Shown: positions 1 to 8,365, counted from the first letter of the stretch. The stretch: DNA of 22,182 nt from Deinococcus seoulensis (GCF_014648115.1 NZ_BMQM01000049.1:1-22182); one strand, 5' to 3'. Notes: a model not told the origin generated them from the sequence alone. A program made the numbers and translations.

Positions 1-14
1 CGAGGTCTTGACCA
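1..14 (+). rRNA. 3' end of 23S rRNA (partial)
   Basis: The window opens with CGAGGTCTTGACC. This resembles the conserved 3' terminal strand of bacterial 23S rRNA, usually of the form CGAGG-CTT-ACC, which pairs with the 23S 5' end. A complete 5S gene lies about 120 bases downstream on the same strand, as expected for linked 23S-5S genes. Only the last bases are in the window, so the call rests on this short match plus context. Confidence 0.55.
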
Positions 15-135
15 TCACCCGCCATCATCCCGCACACCCCAGTGGGGTGTGCACACGAAGTACCTCGCTCCTTCACGCCTCGTCTTGCATCACTCACCCC
101 ACCTTTTTTCGGGTGTGAGTTCATGACAAATCAAG
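15..135 (+). other. 23S-5S internal transcribed spacer with stem-loops
   Basis: This spacer has no plausible coding frame. It holds a clear hairpin, GCACACCCC-agt-GGGGTGTGC, at about 32-52. A second, imperfect stem at about 91-121 pairs ACTCAC-CC with GG-GTGAGT around a T-rich loop. These are likely rRNA-processing structures (inference). The second stem is not followed by a T run, so it is not called a terminator. Confidence 0.5.
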
Positions 136-261
<126 letters not shown>

Positions 262-273
262 CTTTTCCTTTCC

Positions 274-309
274 ATCAGCCCACCTGTTCAAGGTGGGCTG
301 ATTTTTTTT
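274..309 (+). terminator. intrinsic terminator of the rRNA operon
   Basis: A perfect 10-bp stem (TCAGCCCACC at 275-284, GGTGGGCTGA at 292-301) has a 7-nt loop and is followed directly by eight Ts at 302-309. It sits 16 bases after the 5S gene and should end rRNA transcription. The T run overlaps the stop codon of the convergent DUF4139 gene. Read from the other strand there is no T tract after the stem, so it looks one-directional. Confidence 0.9.
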
Positions 310-1588
310 AGTCGTTTTCGATCACCACTTCGAATTCGACGGTCGTGACGGTCGTGGGTGCCACCGTTCCGCTGAACGTGACGGCGCCTGGCGTGTGCTT
401 CACGGCGCCCGTAACGCTCCGGATCGTCAGGTAGCGTGTCGCTTCCGTCACTTCGTACTCAACGTGGCGCGTTCCGGCGTTGCGGATCTGGTACACCACC
501 CAGTATCTCTGAAGGTCTTCCTGCATGTCGGTCACGCGGCCCTGGGTGGTCTGTGCGTGTTCTGTGCTGCTGAGCTGGGTGACTTCCCGGCGGTACGTGA
601 CGTTCGGGTCCTGCCCGAGTGTGAGTGAGACTTCCTGGCCCGCTGCTGTCTCCTGGATGGCCTGCTGTCCGACCAGGTAGCCCTGATCGCGCAGTGTGAC
701 GGTCGCGGCGAGCAGGGGCCGGGGCGTGACGAGGCGGTAGTGCCGCTGGAAGGCGCCGCCGCTGTCTCCCGTGAAGTCCATGTGGCGGTACAGGGTGTTC
801 GTCAGGCGGGTCTGCGTGAGGGGCACGTCATCGAACGGCACGGTGACGTCCGCCGCGCGTTCCAGCCGTGGCGGATTCCTGAGCTGGTAGCGGTAGAGTC
901 CCGCCACTTCCGGCGTGCTGTCGGAGTCGTCCTGCCAGGACGGCGTGACCCGTCGGGGCTCATTCCGTGCCATGTGGCTCAGGAACGTGGGCAGGTTGTA
1001 CTCGCGCCTGCGTCTCACTTCACCGGCGACGAGTGTCACGGCCTCCGGTTCGAGCGGCAGGTCCCCGCGGTTGTGCAGGGTCGCGTCTGCCCGCAGCACG
1101 CCGCCTCCCTGCGCGTCAATGTCGAGCCTGTAATGCGCGGACCACGTCAGCGATCCGGTCTGGTACGTCAGGACGCCCTGACCGGCGGCCGGGAGTGCAA
1201 ACGTGAGGGTGACCACTCCACGCTGGCCCTGCGGTGGCGGCGCCTCGGGCAGCAGCAGGTTCTCCTGCCGCGCATGAAAGTACGCGCCGGCTGCGTTCTG
1301 CACGACCAGATCTTCCGCGCGGATCAGGGTGACGTCCTCGGCGCCGCTGTCCGTTCGCAGTCCGATCTGCCGCCCCTCGAACGACGTGAGCCAGCTTTCA
1401 CGCGCCATCACTGTCTTGCTGGTGTAGGGCAGGCCGATCAGGGTGATGGATCTGGTGTCGATGGCCTCCCAGGTGGTGGCCGGGAAGTGCAGCGTCAGGT
1501 GATCGGCCTCACTCTGGACGAGCGTGCGGATCTCGCTGAATTCCTGGTAGATGCGGAGCTCGACGGCAGGCGGGACTGGTTCGGTCAT
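308..1588 (-). CDS. DUF4139 domain-containing protein
   Basis: This is a 426-residue protein. The frame stays open a further 95 codons upstream, but those are low-complexity Arg/Pro/Thr residues. The ATG at 1588 is preceded by a GGAG Shine-Dalgarno box and begins a sensible protein (MTEPVPPAVELRIYQEFSEI). The body is a beta-rich fold typical of DUF4139: a block around TWSAHYRLDI, then LHNRGDLPLEPEAVTLVAGE, an Arg-rich linker, and a C-terminal beta region ending in EFEVVIEND. No signal peptide or membrane segment is visible. DUF4139 proteins have no settled biochemical role, so none is assigned. The gene converges on the rRNA terminator. The 241 bases between its start and the next gene suggest its own promoter, though I see no convincing -35/-10 pair there. 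Confidence 0.8.
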   Translation of the reverse strand: MTEPVPPAVELRIYQEFSEIRTLVQSEADHLTLHFPATTWEAIDTRSITLIGLPYTSKTVMARESWLTSFEGRQIGLRTDSGAEDVTLIRAEDLVVQNAAGAYFHARQENLLLPEAPPPQGQRGVVTLTFALPAAGQGVLTYQTGSLTWSAHYRLDIDAQGGGVLRADATLHNRGDLPLEPEAVTLVAGEVRRRREYNLPTFLSHMARNEPRRVTPSWQDDSDSTPEVAGLYRYQLRNPPRLERAADVTVPFDDVPLTQTRLTNTLYRHMDFTGDSGGAFQRHYRLVTPRPLLAATVTLRDQGYLVGQQAIQETAAGQEVSLTLGQDPNVTYRREVTQLSSTEHAQTTQGRVTDMQEDLQRYWVVYQIRNAGTRHVEYEVTEATRYLTIRSVTGAVKHTPGAVTFSGTVAPTTVTTVEFEVVIEND

Positions 1589-1829
1589 GGGTGGACTCCA
1601 GTGTGGGGCAGGGGGTGCGTTCAGGAACCGGTCGCGGGCAGGGTGGTGGCGTCGTGGACCCTTCACCGGGCGTTCGTATGACACTCCACGCCGTACAGGT
1701 TCGCAGAAACACGCTGTCCGTGCAGGGGCATGTGACGTCGTTTCCGGGACTGGATGTCCTGGTCTGCGCGTCCGGGGAGTGCGGCCAGACGGCGTGCCCT
1801 GCCGGTGAGCGGTGGTGTGGACGCCCGGT

Positions 1830-3155
1830 TCAGGTGGGTGTGTGCGCGGCGAGCGGGAGGGCGCGGTCGGCAATCTCCTCCCACTCGACGGCGGTCTGGC
1901 GGCCCGCGTCGAACTCGGCGGTCAGGGATTCGTGCAGGGCGCGCAGGCCCGCGTGGTCCTTGCCCAGTTCGGTGCCGGTGTGCTGGCGGATCAGGAAGAT
2001 CAGGCCCGCCACGCCGCTGTCCTTCGTCAGGGACAGGTCGAGGGGGCGACCCAGCAGGGCGGGCACGTTGAACGGCGCGTACATCGGCCAGAACTTGTTC
2101 AGTCCGTCCGCGTGGATGCCGGCGCGGGTGCGGTGCGCGTCCCGCCCGAACAGCGGGTACTTGGCGGGCACGCCCTGCCCCAGCGTCTCGTACAGGTCGT
2201 TCAGGTCGTTCAGCACCGTGAAGTCCGCGTCGCCCGTCAGGCCCAGGCCACTCAGGTGCAGCAGGACGCCCTCCAGTGGGGCGTTCCCAGTGCGTTCGCC
2301 CTTGCCGAGGAGCGTGCCGTTGATCGCGGCGCACCCGGCCAGGACCGCCGCGAGGCTGTTCGCCACGACCAGATGCGTGTCGTTGTGCGGGTGGAACTCC
2401 AGGGACTGAGCACTCAGCCCGGCGGCGCGTAGTTCGCGGATCATGCGCGGCACGCTGCGCGGCCACGCCGCTCCCTCCAGCGGGAGGCCGACACCCATCG
2501 TGTCGCACACCCGGAACTTCGGCGCCTGCGAGTCGGGGAACGGCGCGGCGAGGGCCTGCACGGCCTCCACGAACGGGAGGATGAACTCGCGGGGCGCGCG
2601 GGTGGCGTCCTCCAGGTGCAGCCTCGGGCGCAGGCCCGCGTCCAGCACCGCCTGCACGGCGTCCAGGTAGGTGCGGGCCGCCTGCACGCGGCCGCCCGGC
2701 GTGAACTTGTGGAAGGTGTGGTAATCGCTGGCACTGGCGAGCATGCCGGTCTCGCGCACGCCCAGCCCGGCGACCAGCTCGGCGTCCCGGCGAGTGGCGC
2801 GGATCCAGGTGGTCGGCTCGACCGGGTGCCCGCCGCGCCAGCGTTCCAGGGCGCCCTCCAGCATGGCGCGGTCGGCGGGGCGATACACGAAGAACTCCGC
2901 CTGCCGCAGCGCGCCACTGTTCCCCGTGAAGCGGCCCATCAGGTCGTAGATCCGCAGGCCATCTGCGGTGGTCAGGGGTAGGCCGCCCTGCTGCCCGTCG
3001 CGGTGCGTGGTCTCGGTCGTCCACGCCTGCGCGGGCAGCGAGGCGGGCCGCTCGCCGTCCTCCCAGACCACCTGCGGGAACGCCTCCGCCGGGAACGCGG
3101 TGGGGAAGAGGTCGGGTGTCGGCACGTCACGCACAGCGGGGGAGTCCTGGGTCAT
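1830..3155 (-). CDS. DRE-TIM acyltransferase, Re-citrate synthase-like (homocitrate/isopropylmalate synthase family)
   Basis: This 441-residue protein belongs to the DRE-TIM metallolyase family, which condenses acetyl-CoA with 2-oxo acids. The catalytic motif TTHRDGQQ lies at about residues 49-56. The metal-binding FHPHNDTH motif is at 254-261 (His255, His257), and GKGERTGNAPLEG is at about 284-296. GRDAHRTRAGIHADGLNK at 337-354 is the C-terminal substrate subdomain. There is no LeuA-type allosteric domain. The N-terminal extension of about 45 residues and the blocks LRQAEFFVY, WIRATRRDAEL, ETGMLASASDYHTFHKF and CDTMGVGLPLEGAA resemble, as I remember it, the Clostridium kluyveri Re-citrate synthase subgroup more than LeuA or NifV. 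Substrate is therefore probably oxaloacetate, but homocitrate or citramalate synthase remains possible. It is divergent from an HTH-citrate synthase gene, with 70 bases between starts. No good Shine-Dalgarno box precedes the start. Confidence 0.8.
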   Translation of the reverse strand: MTQDSPAVRDVPTPDLFPTAFPAEAFPQVVWEDGERPASLPAQAWTTETTHRDGQQGGLPLTTADGLRIYDLMGRFTGNSGALRQAEFFVYRPADRAMLEGALERWRGGHPVEPTTWIRATRRDAELVAGLGVRETGMLASASDYHTFHKFTPGGRVQAARTYLDAVQAVLDAGLRPRLHLEDATRAPREFILPFVEAVQALAAPFPDSQAPKFRVCDTMGVGLPLEGAAWPRSVPRMIRELRAAGLSAQSLEFHPHNDTHLVVANSLAAVLAGCAAINGTLLGKGERTGNAPLEGVLLHLSGLGLTGDADFTVLNDLNDLYETLGQGVPAKYPLFGRDAHRTRAGIHADGLNKFWPMYAPFNVPALLGRPLDLSLTKDSGVAGLIFLIRQHTGTELGKDHAGLRALHESLTAEFDAGRQTAVEWEEIADRALPLAAHTPT

Positions 3156-3193
3156 GGCTGCACGCTAGTCCTGCATCGTCAATGTCGTCAATC

Positions 3194-3209
3194 TTGATTC
3201 TGGAATCAA
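3194..3209. promoter_or_regulatory. inverted repeat, probable operator between divergent citrate synthase-type genes
   Basis: TTGATTC-TG-GAATCAA is a perfect 7+2+7 inverted repeat. It sits in the 70-base gap between the divergent starts at 3155 (-) and 3226 (+), and centres about 24 bases before the plus-strand ATG. A further TCAAT-rich stretch lies just to the left. The plus-strand neighbour carries its own N-terminal helix-turn-helix, so self-regulation through this site is plausible. That link is inference. Confidence 0.5.
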
Positions 3210-3225
3210 TGTTAGGCTGAATGGA

Positions 3226-4452
3226 ATGACGGCTTCCCTGACGACCGCGCAGGCCTGCGAGCAGCTGGGCGTGAAACCCGCCACGCTGTACGCCTACGTC
3301 TCACGCGGCCTGATCCGCAGCGTTCCCGGCCCGTCCGGCACCCGGCAGCGCCGCTACGACGCGGGCGACGTGCAGGCCCTCGCCGGACGGCAGGCCACCC
3401 GCCGCGACCCACAGGCCGGGGTACAGGCGGCGGTGCAGGGCAGCCTCGACGGGCTGCGCGCCGGGGGGACCGGAGGCGTGACGCCCATCCTCGACAGCGC
3501 CCTGACCCGTATTGGGGACGGCGCGCTGGCCTACCGGGGCGTGGACGCCCTGAGCCTCGCCGACACCGCCACCGTCGAGGAGGTCGCCGCGCTGCTGTGG
3601 ACCGGCGACCCCGGCACGCGGCCCACGCTGCCGCTGCGCGCCCGGCTGAACCTCAGCCGCCACCCGCGCGCCGACACGCCCCTCGAAGCGCTGGGGTACG
3701 CGCTGACGTACGCGGGCGCGCACGACCCGGACGCCCTCGACACCCGCCCGGAAACCGGCCCCCGGCAGGCCGCGCGCATTCTGACATTGCTGCACGCCAC
3801 CGCTGAACGGCACGCCGGACTACCCCCTGCGCCGGACCTGCCGCTGCACGCCCGGCTGGCCCGCACCTGGGGCCGCCCGGACGGCGCGGACCTGCTGCGC
3901 CGCGCGCTGATCCTCCTGGCCGACCACGAACTGAACGTCAGCGCCTTCACCGCGCGGGTCACAGCCAGCGGCGGCGCCAGCCTCGCGCACTGCACGCTGG
4001 CCGCACTGAGTGCCCTGCAGGGACCCCGGCACGGCCTGGGCGCGCTGCACGCCCACGACCTCCTGAGTGCCGCCCTGAGCGGCGACGCCCGAGCCGCCCT
4101 GCGCGACGCCACCCGCCGCGCCGGGCACGCACCCGGCTTCGGGCACGCCCTCTACCCGCACGGCGACCCGCGCGCCCGCGCGCTGCTGGACGCACTGGAC
4201 GCGCAGTTCCCGGATCACCCCGTCACGCGCGCCACCCACGCGGTCATCCGCGCGCATGCGGAGGACACCGCCGAACTCCCCAACGTGGACCTGGCACTCG
4301 CCGCACTGACCCTCGTGCTGGGCCGCCCCGCCGGGGACGCCGTCACGCTGTTCGCGCTGGCCCGCGTGACGGGCTGGCTGGCCCACGCGCTGGAAACCCG
4401 CGCCGGGGGGCAGTTCATCCGCCCCCGCGCCCGCTACGTCGGGCCGACCTGA
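3226..4452 (+). CDS. HTH-citrate synthase fusion (citrate synthase family protein)
   Basis: This is a 408-residue protein. Residues 4-60 form an excisionase/MerR-like helix-turn-helix (TTAQACEQLGVKPATLYAYV, then RGLI and RRYDAGDV). Residues of about 84-408 form a Si-type citrate synthase fold. The catalytic triad is present: His234 in ADHELNVSAFTAR, His269 in GPRHGLG, and Asp355 in PNVDLALAAL. GFGHALYPHGDPRA at 304-317 matches the CoA/substrate-binding block, and the C terminus FIRPRARYVGP is typical. The second His block is usually GPLHGGA; here it is GPRHGLG, a modest deviation. The enzyme should condense acetyl-CoA with oxaloacetate or a relative such as in 2-methylcitrate formation. The HTH implies DNA binding or a structural remnant. 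It is probably not the only citrate synthase of the cell. The ATG has only a weak GGA upstream, so translation may be near-leaderless. Confidence 0.88.
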   Translation: MTASLTTAQACEQLGVKPATLYAYVSRGLIRSVPGPSGTRQRRYDAGDVQALAGRQATRRDPQAGVQAAVQGSLDGLRAGGTGGVTPILDSALTRIGDGALAYRGVDALSLADTATVEEVAALLWTGDPGTRPTLPLRARLNLSRHPRADTPLEALGYALTYAGAHDPDALDTRPETGPRQAARILTLLHATAERHAGLPPAPDLPLHARLARTWGRPDGADLLRRALILLADHELNVSAFTARVTASGGASLAHCTLAALSALQGPRHGLGALHAHDLLSAALSGDARAALRDATRRAGHAPGFGHALYPHGDPRARALLDALDAQFPDHPVTRATHAVIRAHAEDTAELPNVDLALAALTLVLGRPAGDAVTLFALARVTGWLAHALETRAGGQFIRPRARYVGPT

Positions 4453-4556
4453 ACCGCCCCCCGCCCGACCTACGTGAGCGCAGCCGCGCCGCGAGAGCCC
4501 CGCCCAGGGGCACGCCGCACAGAGACACGCCGCGCAGGGCCGGGAACCCGTGCGTC

Positions 4557-4652
4557 ATACGGACTCCGATTGAATGGGCTGCAAAGGCCATTCAATTCGA
4601 GCGGATGCGAGTAGGAGAGAAACGGGTTCCGTCTGTTTCGTTAACAGCCCGG
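4557..4652 (+). repeat. small dispersed repeat, copy A
   Basis: The element begins ATACGGACTCCGATTGAATGG and shares blocks with the copy at 21039: GGGCTGCAAAG, then GAGCGGATGCGAGTAGGAG, then ACG-GTTCCG. It contains a perfect 9-bp stem, ATTGAATGG (4569-4577) with CCATTCAAT (4588-4596), around a 10-nt loop. It fills the space between the convergent citrate synthase and GH5 genes and stops about 10 bases from the GH5 stop codon. It may act there as a structured 3' end. Base composition is lower in GC than its surroundings. Confidence 0.8.
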
Positions 4653-4661
4653 CGCACGCGC

Positions 4662-5654
4662 TCATCCGGCGCGGGCTCCCTTGAGCAGGTCCAGCAGGGC
4701 CACGTCCACGTCGTACCCGCCTTGCCGTTCGAAGTGCGCGCCGGGCCGCCCGTGCCCGACGATGCCGAATGGTCCCTGGAATTCCCACAGGGCGTAGCCC
4801 CATCCGAACTCGCGGTACAGGCCGAGCAGGTCGCCGAACCAGCGCAGGGCGTCCGCGTCCGGCGTGTCGCGGTAGCACCCGAACTCGCCGATGTGGACGG
4901 GCGTCCCGGTCGCCTGCACCTCGCGCCACGGGGCGTAGAAGTCGCGCAGGGTCTCCTGCGTCCAGGTGAGGCCGCCGTAGCGGGTGCCGGGGTAGTGGGG
5001 GTCGCCCGCGCGCCAGCCGTCCCACCAGTCCGCGCCCCAGTGGGAGACGCTCATGGGCTGGTACCCGCGCCCGCTGTGCGTGACGCCCAGGTCCGCGAGT
5101 TCCGGCAGGGCGAGGTGCCCGCCGCCCAGCCCGTCAATCACGACGGCCCGTCCGGGGTCGGCGGCGCGGATGGCGGCGACCGCGCGGCGCATCAGGTGGG
5201 CGTGACCGTCCCGCGTCAGGCCGTACTGGCCGGGGTCCGGGGGTTCGTTCAGCAGGTCGAAACTCAGGTCGCGGCCCGGCACGCCGGCGTAGCGGACCGC
5301 GAGGGTCTGCCACAGGCCCAGGAAGCCCTGCTGGGCGATGTCGTCCGTCCAGAGGTTGTGGATTTCGAGGTCGTTGCGGTTGATGCAGTACCCGGGTGCG
5401 CGGTGCAGGTTGAGGCTCAGGTGCAGGCCCCGCTCCTGGCAGGCGCGCAGGTACCCGTCGAGGTGTTCGAACACCCGCTCGTCGGGATGCGCGTAGTCGT
5501 GGTCCGTCGTCCAGAAGCGGTAGTCGGTGGGCACGCGCACGAAGTTGAAGCCGTGCCGCGCCATGAAGTCCAGTGCGCGCAGGTCCGGCGCGGCGGGTGC
5601 CCGACCGGGTTCCCAGGCGACCATCCACTGGACGTTGAAGCCGTAGTGGGTCAC
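4662..5654 (-). CDS. intracellular glycoside hydrolase family 5 (mannanase/cellulase-like)
   Basis: This is a 330-residue protein with a TIM-barrel GH5 fold and no signal peptide, so it should be cytoplasmic. The acid/base glutamate is Glu137 in SFDLLNEPP. The nucleophile is Glu257 in VHIGEFGCY. Other family marks are GFNFVRVPTDYRFW near the start, LSLNLHRAPGY at about 79-89, and WGYALWEFQGPFG near the end. The GTG start at 5654 is chosen because GTGA overlaps the stop of the beta-mannosidase gene by 4 bases and AGGGTG precedes it. The upstream extension of the frame reads antisense-like Arg/Pro sequence. Coupling to a beta-mannosidase suggests it trims imported manno-oligosaccharides. GH5 specificity cannot be read from sequence alone, so beta-glucosidase or endoglucanase activity remains possible. 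Confidence 0.9.
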   Translation of the reverse strand: MTHYGFNVQWMVAWEPGRAPAAPDLRALDFMARHGFNFVRVPTDYRFWTTDHDYAHPDERVFEHLDGYLRACQERGLHLSLNLHRAPGYCINRNDLEIHNLWTDDIAQQGFLGLWQTLAVRYAGVPGRDLSFDLLNEPPDPGQYGLTRDGHAHLMRRAVAAIRAADPGRAVVIDGLGGGHLALPELADLGVTHSGRGYQPMSVSHWGADWWDGWRAGDPHYPGTRYGGLTWTQETLRDFYAPWREVQATGTPVHIGEFGCYRDTPDADALRWFGDLLGLYREFGWGYALWEFQGPFGIVGHGRPGAHFERQGGYDVDVALLDLLKGARAG

Positions 5655-8254
5655 GGGGCACCCTGATCGCTGCCGGTGGCGGTCACCAGGACGGGCGGGG
5701 CGTTCAGGGGCGCATGGGCGGGCCGGTGCGGGGGCGCGTCGTGCCGGGGGGGCAGGTCCTGCGCCTGGACGGCGCCGCTGCCGACGGCGCGCACGGTGAT
5801 GCTGGCGGCCGTGATGTCCGCCGGGAGGGGCAGCGTGAGCGTCTCGCCGGGCAGCAGGTCCAGGTGGTTGTCGCGCGGGGCGTGGGGACCGGCGTCGATC
5901 CAGACGCCCCGCGCGGGCCGTTCGGCGCGCAGGGTGAGGGTGTCGCCGGTGACGGTGGCGGTGAGGTGCGGGTCGGGCAGGTCGTGGTACTTGAGCGGTT
6001 CGGGCCACAGCGCGGCGCGGCTGCGTTCCTGTCCGTCCACGAGCAGGCGCAGGAACGCCACGCTCCCGCCGGGCAGCTTGAGGTCAGCCAGATGGGGGCC
6101 AGCCAGGTCGAGGGGCGTGACGGCGTTCGCGGCGGCCGTGACGGACCACGCGTGCGTCAGGAGGCGCTCGCCGCTCAGGGTCAGGACGTCGAGGTGCACC
6201 TGGGCGGGCTGGTCCTCGCCCATGCTGCTGGCGATCCAGGCGCTGAGGCGCTCGTCGTCGCGCCGGGCCTGCACGGCCAGTGGCGCGAGCTCACGCTGGA
6301 TAGCGTGGTAGGCGGGTTTGGGCAGGCCGCCCGAGTCGATGACGGACCAGCTGGTCACGGGCCAGCAGTCGTTCAGTTGCCACACGAGCGCGCCGGAGAC
6401 CGCGCGCGCGCCCGCGTGGCCCCAGCGGCCCCGGAAGGCGCGGTAGGCGCTGGTCATCGCGTCGGCCTGCACGGCGCGCGTGGCGTACACGTACTCCGCG
6501 AAGTCGCGGGGCGGGTCGAAGGTGTCGCTCAGGTACGCGGCGAGGCGGCGGGCGCCGTCGGGGCGGCCCTGCGGATCGGCCGCCCGGTTGTGGTGTTCCA
6601 TGACGCGGGAGCCCGCGTGGCGGTCCTCGGGGCGGGTGAAGCGCTCGATCACGTGCAGGCTGGGCGGGGCCTGCAGCCCGAACTCGCTCACGAAGCGGCC
6701 CTCGTAGTGGCCGTAGTCGCGGTGGGGGGCCATGACGCCGTGCCAGATCTCCCAGGTGTGCCGGTCCCCGACCGTCTGGTCGTGCGAGGCGGCGCCGCCG
6801 GAGGGACTGCCCGGCCAGTACGGCACGTCGGGATTGAGGGTCCGTACGACGTCCGGCAGCAGCCGTTCGTAGATGGTCAGGGCGTCGAAGCGGGCGGGGT
6901 CGCCGCCGGGGCCGCTCGCGCCGACGGACTCGGCGATCTGGTAGTCCTCGTTGTTGCCGCACCACAGCGCGAGGCTGGCGTGGTGCCGCAGGCGCCGCAC
7001 GGCGGCCTGGGCCTCGGCCTGCACGCTGGCCAGGAAGTCCGGGTGGGCGGGGTACATCCCGCAGGCGAACAGGAAGTCCTGCCAGACGAGCAGGCCCAGT
7101 TCGTCGCAGGTGTCGTAGAAGGCGTCGTGCTCGTAGATCCCGCCGCCCCACACGCGGATCATGACCATGTTCGCGTCGGCGGCCTGCTGCAGCCGGTGGC
7201 GGTACTGTTCGGGCGTCACGCGGTCGAGCAGCAGGTCCTCGGGAATCCAGTTCGCGCCCCCGGCGAAGATGGGCACGCCGTTCACGACGAAGGTGAAGGA
7301 GGTGCCCGGTTCGTCCGCCACGGGGTCCTGCCGCAACTCGACCGTGCGGGCGCCCAGGCGGCGCGTGAGGGTGTCCAGGGTCACGCCGCCGCGGTCCAGC
7401 GTGACGTGCAGGGTGTACAGCGGCTGCGGGCCGTACCCGCGCGGCCACCACAGCTGCGGGTCCGGGACGTGCAGGCGTGCCTGGAGGGGTTCGCTGTGGG
7501 CGTCGAGTGTGGTTCGCGCGACCTCGTGCCCGTCCGGGCCGTGCAGGGTGACGCGCAGCAGGTCGCCGGGCCGGGTGGTTCCGGCGAGCGTGGCGTTCAG
7601 GTCCAGCCAGGTGCCGTCCGGGCCGACGGTCAGGGGCGCGTGCAGGTCGTCCAGGCGGGCGTGGTAGGCGTGCAGCGTGACGTCCTTCCACGGTCCGGCG
7701 GTCAGGATCACCGGGCCCCAGTCCCAGCCGTAGTGGTACTGCGCCTTGCGGAGGTAGACGCGGCTGGGGTCACCGTTCCACACGGCGCGCGTCCCGTGCC
7801 TGGCTTCCAGCGCGCGGCCGTGCGGCAGGACCGGCTCGAAGTGCAGGGTCAGGGTGTTCTCGCCCGCGTGCAGGTGCGCCCTGACGTCCAGGCGGTGAGG
7901 GACGAACATGTTGTCGCTGCGCAGCACGGCCGCGCCGTTCAGGCGGACGGTGCAGAGGGTGTCCAGGCCGTCCAGGCACAGGTCCAGGTGGGGAGACTGC
8001 AACTGCTCCGGCGTGACGGTGAAGGTCGTGCGGTACGTCCAGGCGGTCTGGCCGACCCACTGCACCTGCGTGTCGTTGAGTCCGTCGAAGGGGTCGGGGA
8101 TCAGGGCGTGGCGCAGCAGGTCGCCGTGGACGGTGCCGGGGACGGTGGCCTCGAGCCAGTCGCGGGCGCGGCTGTGAGGGTCGGGGGCGTGCGGGGCGCG
8201 CAGGGTCCAGCCGGTGAGGGGCGTGCGCTGCGTGAGGGCGTGGGGCTGGGTCAT
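5651..8254 (-). CDS. beta-mannosidase, glycoside hydrolase family 2
   Basis: This is an 867-residue enzyme that removes beta-mannosyl residues from the non-reducing ends of manno-oligosaccharides. The N-terminal sugar-binding domain includes LDGLDTLCTVRLNG at about 94-107. The beta-mannosidase hallmark RKAQYHYGWDWGP is at 169-181. An Ig-like domain follows, then the TIM barrel starting near FAGGANWIPEDLL. The acid/base is Glu436 in WCGNNE, and the nucleophile is Glu524 in RFVSEFG. Length is normal for GH2 beta-mannosidases. There is no signal peptide, so the enzyme is cytoplasmic. The ATG at 8254 has AGGAG about 7 bases upstream; the frame stays open further upstream but across the promoter. 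It is first in a two-gene operon with the GH5 gene. A promoter and LacI operator lie 60-110 bases upstream. Confidence 0.95.
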   Translation of the reverse strand: MTQPHALTQRTPLTGWTLRAPHAPDPHSRARDWLEATVPGTVHGDLLRHALIPDPFDGLNDTQVQWVGQTAWTYRTTFTVTPEQLQSPHLDLCLDGLDTLCTVRLNGAAVLRSDNMFVPHRLDVRAHLHAGENTLTLHFEPVLPHGRALEARHGTRAVWNGDPSRVYLRKAQYHYGWDWGPVILTAGPWKDVTLHAYHARLDDLHAPLTVGPDGTWLDLNATLAGTTRPGDLLRVTLHGPDGHEVARTTLDAHSEPLQARLHVPDPQLWWPRGYGPQPLYTLHVTLDRGGVTLDTLTRRLGARTVELRQDPVADEPGTSFTFVVNGVPIFAGGANWIPEDLLLDRVTPEQYRHRLQQAADANMVMIRVWGGGIYEHDAFYDTCDELGLLVWQDFLFACGMYPAHPDFLASVQAEAQAAVRRLRHHASLALWCGNNEDYQIAESVGASGPGGDPARFDALTIYERLLPDVVRTLNPDVPYWPGSPSGGAASHDQTVGDRHTWEIWHGVMAPHRDYGHYEGRFVSEFGLQAPPSLHVIERFTRPEDRHAGSRVMEHHNRAADPQGRPDGARRLAAYLSDTFDPPRDFAEYVYATRAVQADAMTSAYRAFRGRWGHAGARAVSGALVWQLNDCWPVTSWSVIDSGGLPKPAYHAIQRELAPLAVQARRDDERLSAWIASSMGEDQPAQVHLDVLTLSGERLLTHAWSVTAAANAVTPLDLAGPHLADLKLPGGSVAFLRLLVDGQERSRAALWPEPLKYHDLPDPHLTATVTGDTLTLRAERPARGVWIDAGPHAPRDNHLDLLPGETLTLPLPADITAASITVRAVGSGAVQAQDLPPRHDAPPHRPAHAPLNAPPVLVTATGSDQGAP

Positions 8255-8316
8255 CGGGACTCCTGCGGGCGGGGGAGAAGGGAGGGACGGGCACGGATCA
8301 GCCGCGCCAGGAATAT

Positions 8317-8327
8317 GTTTAGTAAAC
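8317..8327. promoter_or_regulatory. LacI-family operator O1
   Basis: GTTTAGTAAAC is a perfect palindrome around one central base. It begins nine bases downstream of the -10 box of the beta-mannosidase promoter, so it covers the start of transcription. The same 11-mer occurs at 9535-9545 in front of the transporter operon. Binding by the adjacent LacI-family protein is inferred from this pairing. Confidence 0.8.
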
Positions 8328-8336
8328 TTTATCGAG

Positions 8337-8365
8337 AGCGTAGCACCTGCCCCGGAGGCTGTCAA
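8337..8365 (-). promoter_or_regulatory. promoter of the beta-mannosidase/GH5 operon
   Basis: On the minus strand there is a consensus -35 TTGACA (8365-8360), a 17-base spacer and a -10 TACGCT (8342-8337). Predicted transcription starts near 8330, giving a leader of about 76 nt. The operator O1 lies just inside the transcript start, consistent with repression by blocking. Confidence 0.8.

Noticed and set aside
308..1873. The 95-codon upstream extension of the DUF4139 frame
   Set aside because: It is biased Arg/Pro/Thr sequence. The internal ATG at 1588 has a good GGAG box and begins the conserved part.
1663..3024. A 453-codon minus-strand frame overlapping the Re-citrate synthase-like gene
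   Set aside because: It is Arg/Pro/Gly-rich, lacks any motif, and the other frame carries all catalytic residues.
3190..3218. A promoter with TTGATT as -35 and TAGGCT as -10 before the HTH-citrate synthase
   Set aside because: The spacing would be only 13 bases, too short to support a call; only the palindrome is reported.
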